Made by a program: the position numbers and the translations under genes
In this document: in pieces, positions 28,786 through 29,751 of the stretch
Layout of the letters: the number at the start of each line of letters is the position of its first letter
Position numbering within the stretch: position 1 is the first letter of the stretch
The notes under the pieces: model-generated
The model's input: the letters and a program-made list of their open reading frames with translations, nothing else
Told to the model about the DNA's origin: nothing
Databases searched by the model: none
DNA from: a virus
DNA length: 29,751 nt
Reading direction: 5' to 3' (one strand)
Virus record (IMG/VR): IMGVR_UViG_3300007076_000027
Coordinates: 1 to 29,751 of that record

Positions 28786-28824
28786 TTTGGCGGTGATTGA
28801 GTTAACTCTCGATCACCGCCAAAA
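28785..28824. other. 13-base perfect inverted repeat closing the pentamer array
   Basis: TTTTGGCGGTGAT (28785-28797) is the exact reverse complement of ATCACCGCCAAAA (28812-28824); the 14-base spacer contains its own palindrome GAGTTAACTC (28799-28808). The right arm codes the last residues of the GroES-like protein on the minus strand, so the left arm looks like an inverted copy of that gene end. It may act as a transcription stop for both directions although it lacks a classical T tract after the stem. Confidence 0.65.
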
Positions 28825-29116
28825 TGCTTTCTACATCCACGAGGCGCAATCGATCTCCGAGTCTATCCTCCAACCTGACACCTCCGTAAACGGTAGCGAT
28901 CACCTCGTCTCCTACTTTTATATGAGGCATAACCGAATGCCCACTTTTCACCGTTCTCCAAGGACCGATCTCTTTTACGAGACCTCGAATCGGTTTGACC
29001 TTTTCTCCACGGGGTGTGTCATTGGCAACGTCAGGAATCCATAATCCTGAATCGGTTTTATCAGATGGCGGAAGCTGTTGGATTAAGGCTTTTCCCTTCA
29101 ACGGTTTGATTCGCAT
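28802..29116 (-). CDS. GroES-like co-chaperonin (104 aa)
   Basis: The protein follows the cpn10 layout: start MRIKPLKGKALIQQL, a mobile-loop region at about 18-36 (TDSGLWIPDVANDTPRGEK, with SGLWIP in the place of GGIVL), RGLVKEIGPW, then IKVGDEVIA and the C-terminal VDVESILAVIE, all as in GroES. GroES caps the GroEL chamber; phages such as T4 encode their own co-chaperonin to fold capsid proteins. A role in folding this phage's capsid is a fair inference. The region VMPHIKVGDEVIATVYGG is slightly longer than usual. It overlaps the upstream gene by 56 bases and has AGGG before the ATG. Confidence 0.8.
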   Translation of the reverse strand: MRIKPLKGKALIQQLPPSDKTDSGLWIPDVANDTPRGEKVKPIRGLVKEIGPWRTVKSGHSVMPHIKVGDEVIATVYGGVRLEDRLGDRLRLVDVESILAVIES

Positions 29117-29531
29117 GTTTCGCCCTTCGATACCATTTGAACGTGTTTTCTGGGTAGAGAACTATGGGGATCCTGACTTTGCCGTCCGGATAGCGCACGG
29201 CCCACCATTTGTTTTGTAGATCATTATTGATAGCTTCTCCCCCTATCTCCTCGCCAGTTTCGATAGGCCGAGTGATCATAAAGTAGCTCTCGCCGTCAGA
29301 TACAATCAGCCCAGGAAACTCCTCCTTAGACTTCGGAGATTTTACCTGCACCAGATCACCAACCTTCGGTATCAGCCCAGCCCGGCGTAGCTTCGCCTTG
29401 GGGATGCAGGACTTCTTCGGCCCGCTCTCAATGCGTCGCGCCCATTCCTGGGCGGCCGGCCTCGGGTCGCGCTTGTGGAATTTCCTAAGAATCTTCAGGA
29501 GTTGATTGGCGCTGAGACTTCGGAGGTTCAT
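29061..29531 (-). CDS. Hypothetical protein (156 aa)
   Basis: The first third is a basic helix region (LSANQLLKILRKFHKRDP). The middle has a strand unit with VGDLVQVKSPKSKEEFPGLIV and YFMITRPIETGEEI, resembling a small beta-barrel; the last 45 residues include KWWAVRYPDGKVRIPIVLY. It starts in a four-base overlap with the upstream gene and its end overlaps the GroES-like gene. No family is recognised. Confidence 0.6.
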   Translation of the reverse strand: MNLRSLSANQLLKILRKFHKRDPRPAAQEWARRIESGPKKSCIPKAKLRRAGLIPKVGDLVQVKSPKSKEEFPGLIVSDGESYFMITRPIETGEEIGGEAINNDLQNKWWAVRYPDGKVRIPIVLYPENTFKWYRRAKHANQTVEGKSLNPTASAI

Positions 29532-29740
29532 GTTCCCTTTCGGTCGAGGGCATCAAGTTCGGCGTTGGCGTCCTCAAGGAACCCTCCAGTACCGCCGCCG
29601 CTAGGTCCGCCACCCAGGCCGCCGTTGGGATCCGATTTCTCGTACTCGTCGAGCGCGGCTCGGAGTTCAGCAATCGTGGCGAGGTCTCTTTTGTGCCACA
29701 GAGCAAGGCGATCGTGGTTGGCAACCTTCTGGCGGATCAT
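29528..29740 (-). CDS. Small hypothetical protein, Gly-rich C-terminus (70 aa)
   Basis: A helical N-terminus (HKRDLATIAELRAALDEYE) is followed by a Gly-rich linker (GGLGGGPSGGGTGG) and a short acidic tail. It overlaps the next gene by four bases. The Met used here lies 11 bases from the window edge, so an earlier start outside the window cannot be ruled out. Function unknown. Confidence 0.55.
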   Translation of the reverse strand: MIRQKVANHDRLALWHKRDLATIAELRAALDEYEKSDPNGGLGGGPSGGGTGGFLEDANAELDALDRKGT

Positions 29741-29751
29741 CGCGTGTAGGC

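Overview
The window reads as part of a tailed double-stranded DNA bacteriophage genome (or a prophage of one). Genes are tightly packed, often with 4-base stop/start overlaps. An early recombination and nuclease operon is followed by a long block of virion genes on the opposite strand. No host housekeeping gene is present. A phage lipoprotein with a clear lipobox suggests a diderm host. The host phylum cannot be fixed from the sequence. No portal, terminase, polymerase, integrase or endolysin is visible, so those genes lie outside the window or are not recognisable by eye. The nozzle-like protein and the very large internal protein hint at a podovirus-like particle, but this is inference.

Layout. 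Positions 1-777 hold a leftward operon of small unknown proteins. Positions 778-997 are a divergent control region with four copies of one 7-mer and further inverted repeats. Positions 998-5705 are a rightward early operon: a protein with features of single-strand annealing proteins, a PD-(D/E)XK nuclease, a RusA-like resolvase and several small proteins, ending at a good intrinsic terminator (5696-5727). Leftward virion genes fill 26159 down to 5946: a putative capsid protein, an acidic protein, three proteins sharing a Cys-rich module (one with a lectin-like C-terminus), a membrane/lipoprotein trio, a small virion-type protein, a collagen-like protein, a glycosyltransferase-methyltransferase fusion, a putative nozzle protein, an Ig-domain protein, and at the end three internal-type proteins including one of 1713 residues. 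An HNH endonuclease gene sits antisense inside this block at 13078-13698, next to a leftward terminator.

Positions 26398-29740 are the accessory end. They hold a second HNH gene, a divergent promoter with a palindrome that probably drives a leaderless HTH regulator, a 53-residue protein with a canonical C2H2 zinc finger, a structured leader of about 270 bases, and a 209-residue protein of unknown function. Directly behind that gene lies the most striking object in the window: about 410 bases of noncoding DNA built from about 83 degenerate pentamers of consensus NNGGT, in two blocks out of phase with each other, bounded by hairpins. A GroES-like co-chaperonin gene and two more small genes follow on the minus strand.

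Working model: the early operon handles DNA recombination and replication intermediates, the late leftward operon builds the particle, and the 27-29 kb segment is a regulatory/accessory module in which the 209-residue protein and the pentamer array are probably one functional unit. The last point is inference from adjacency and structure.
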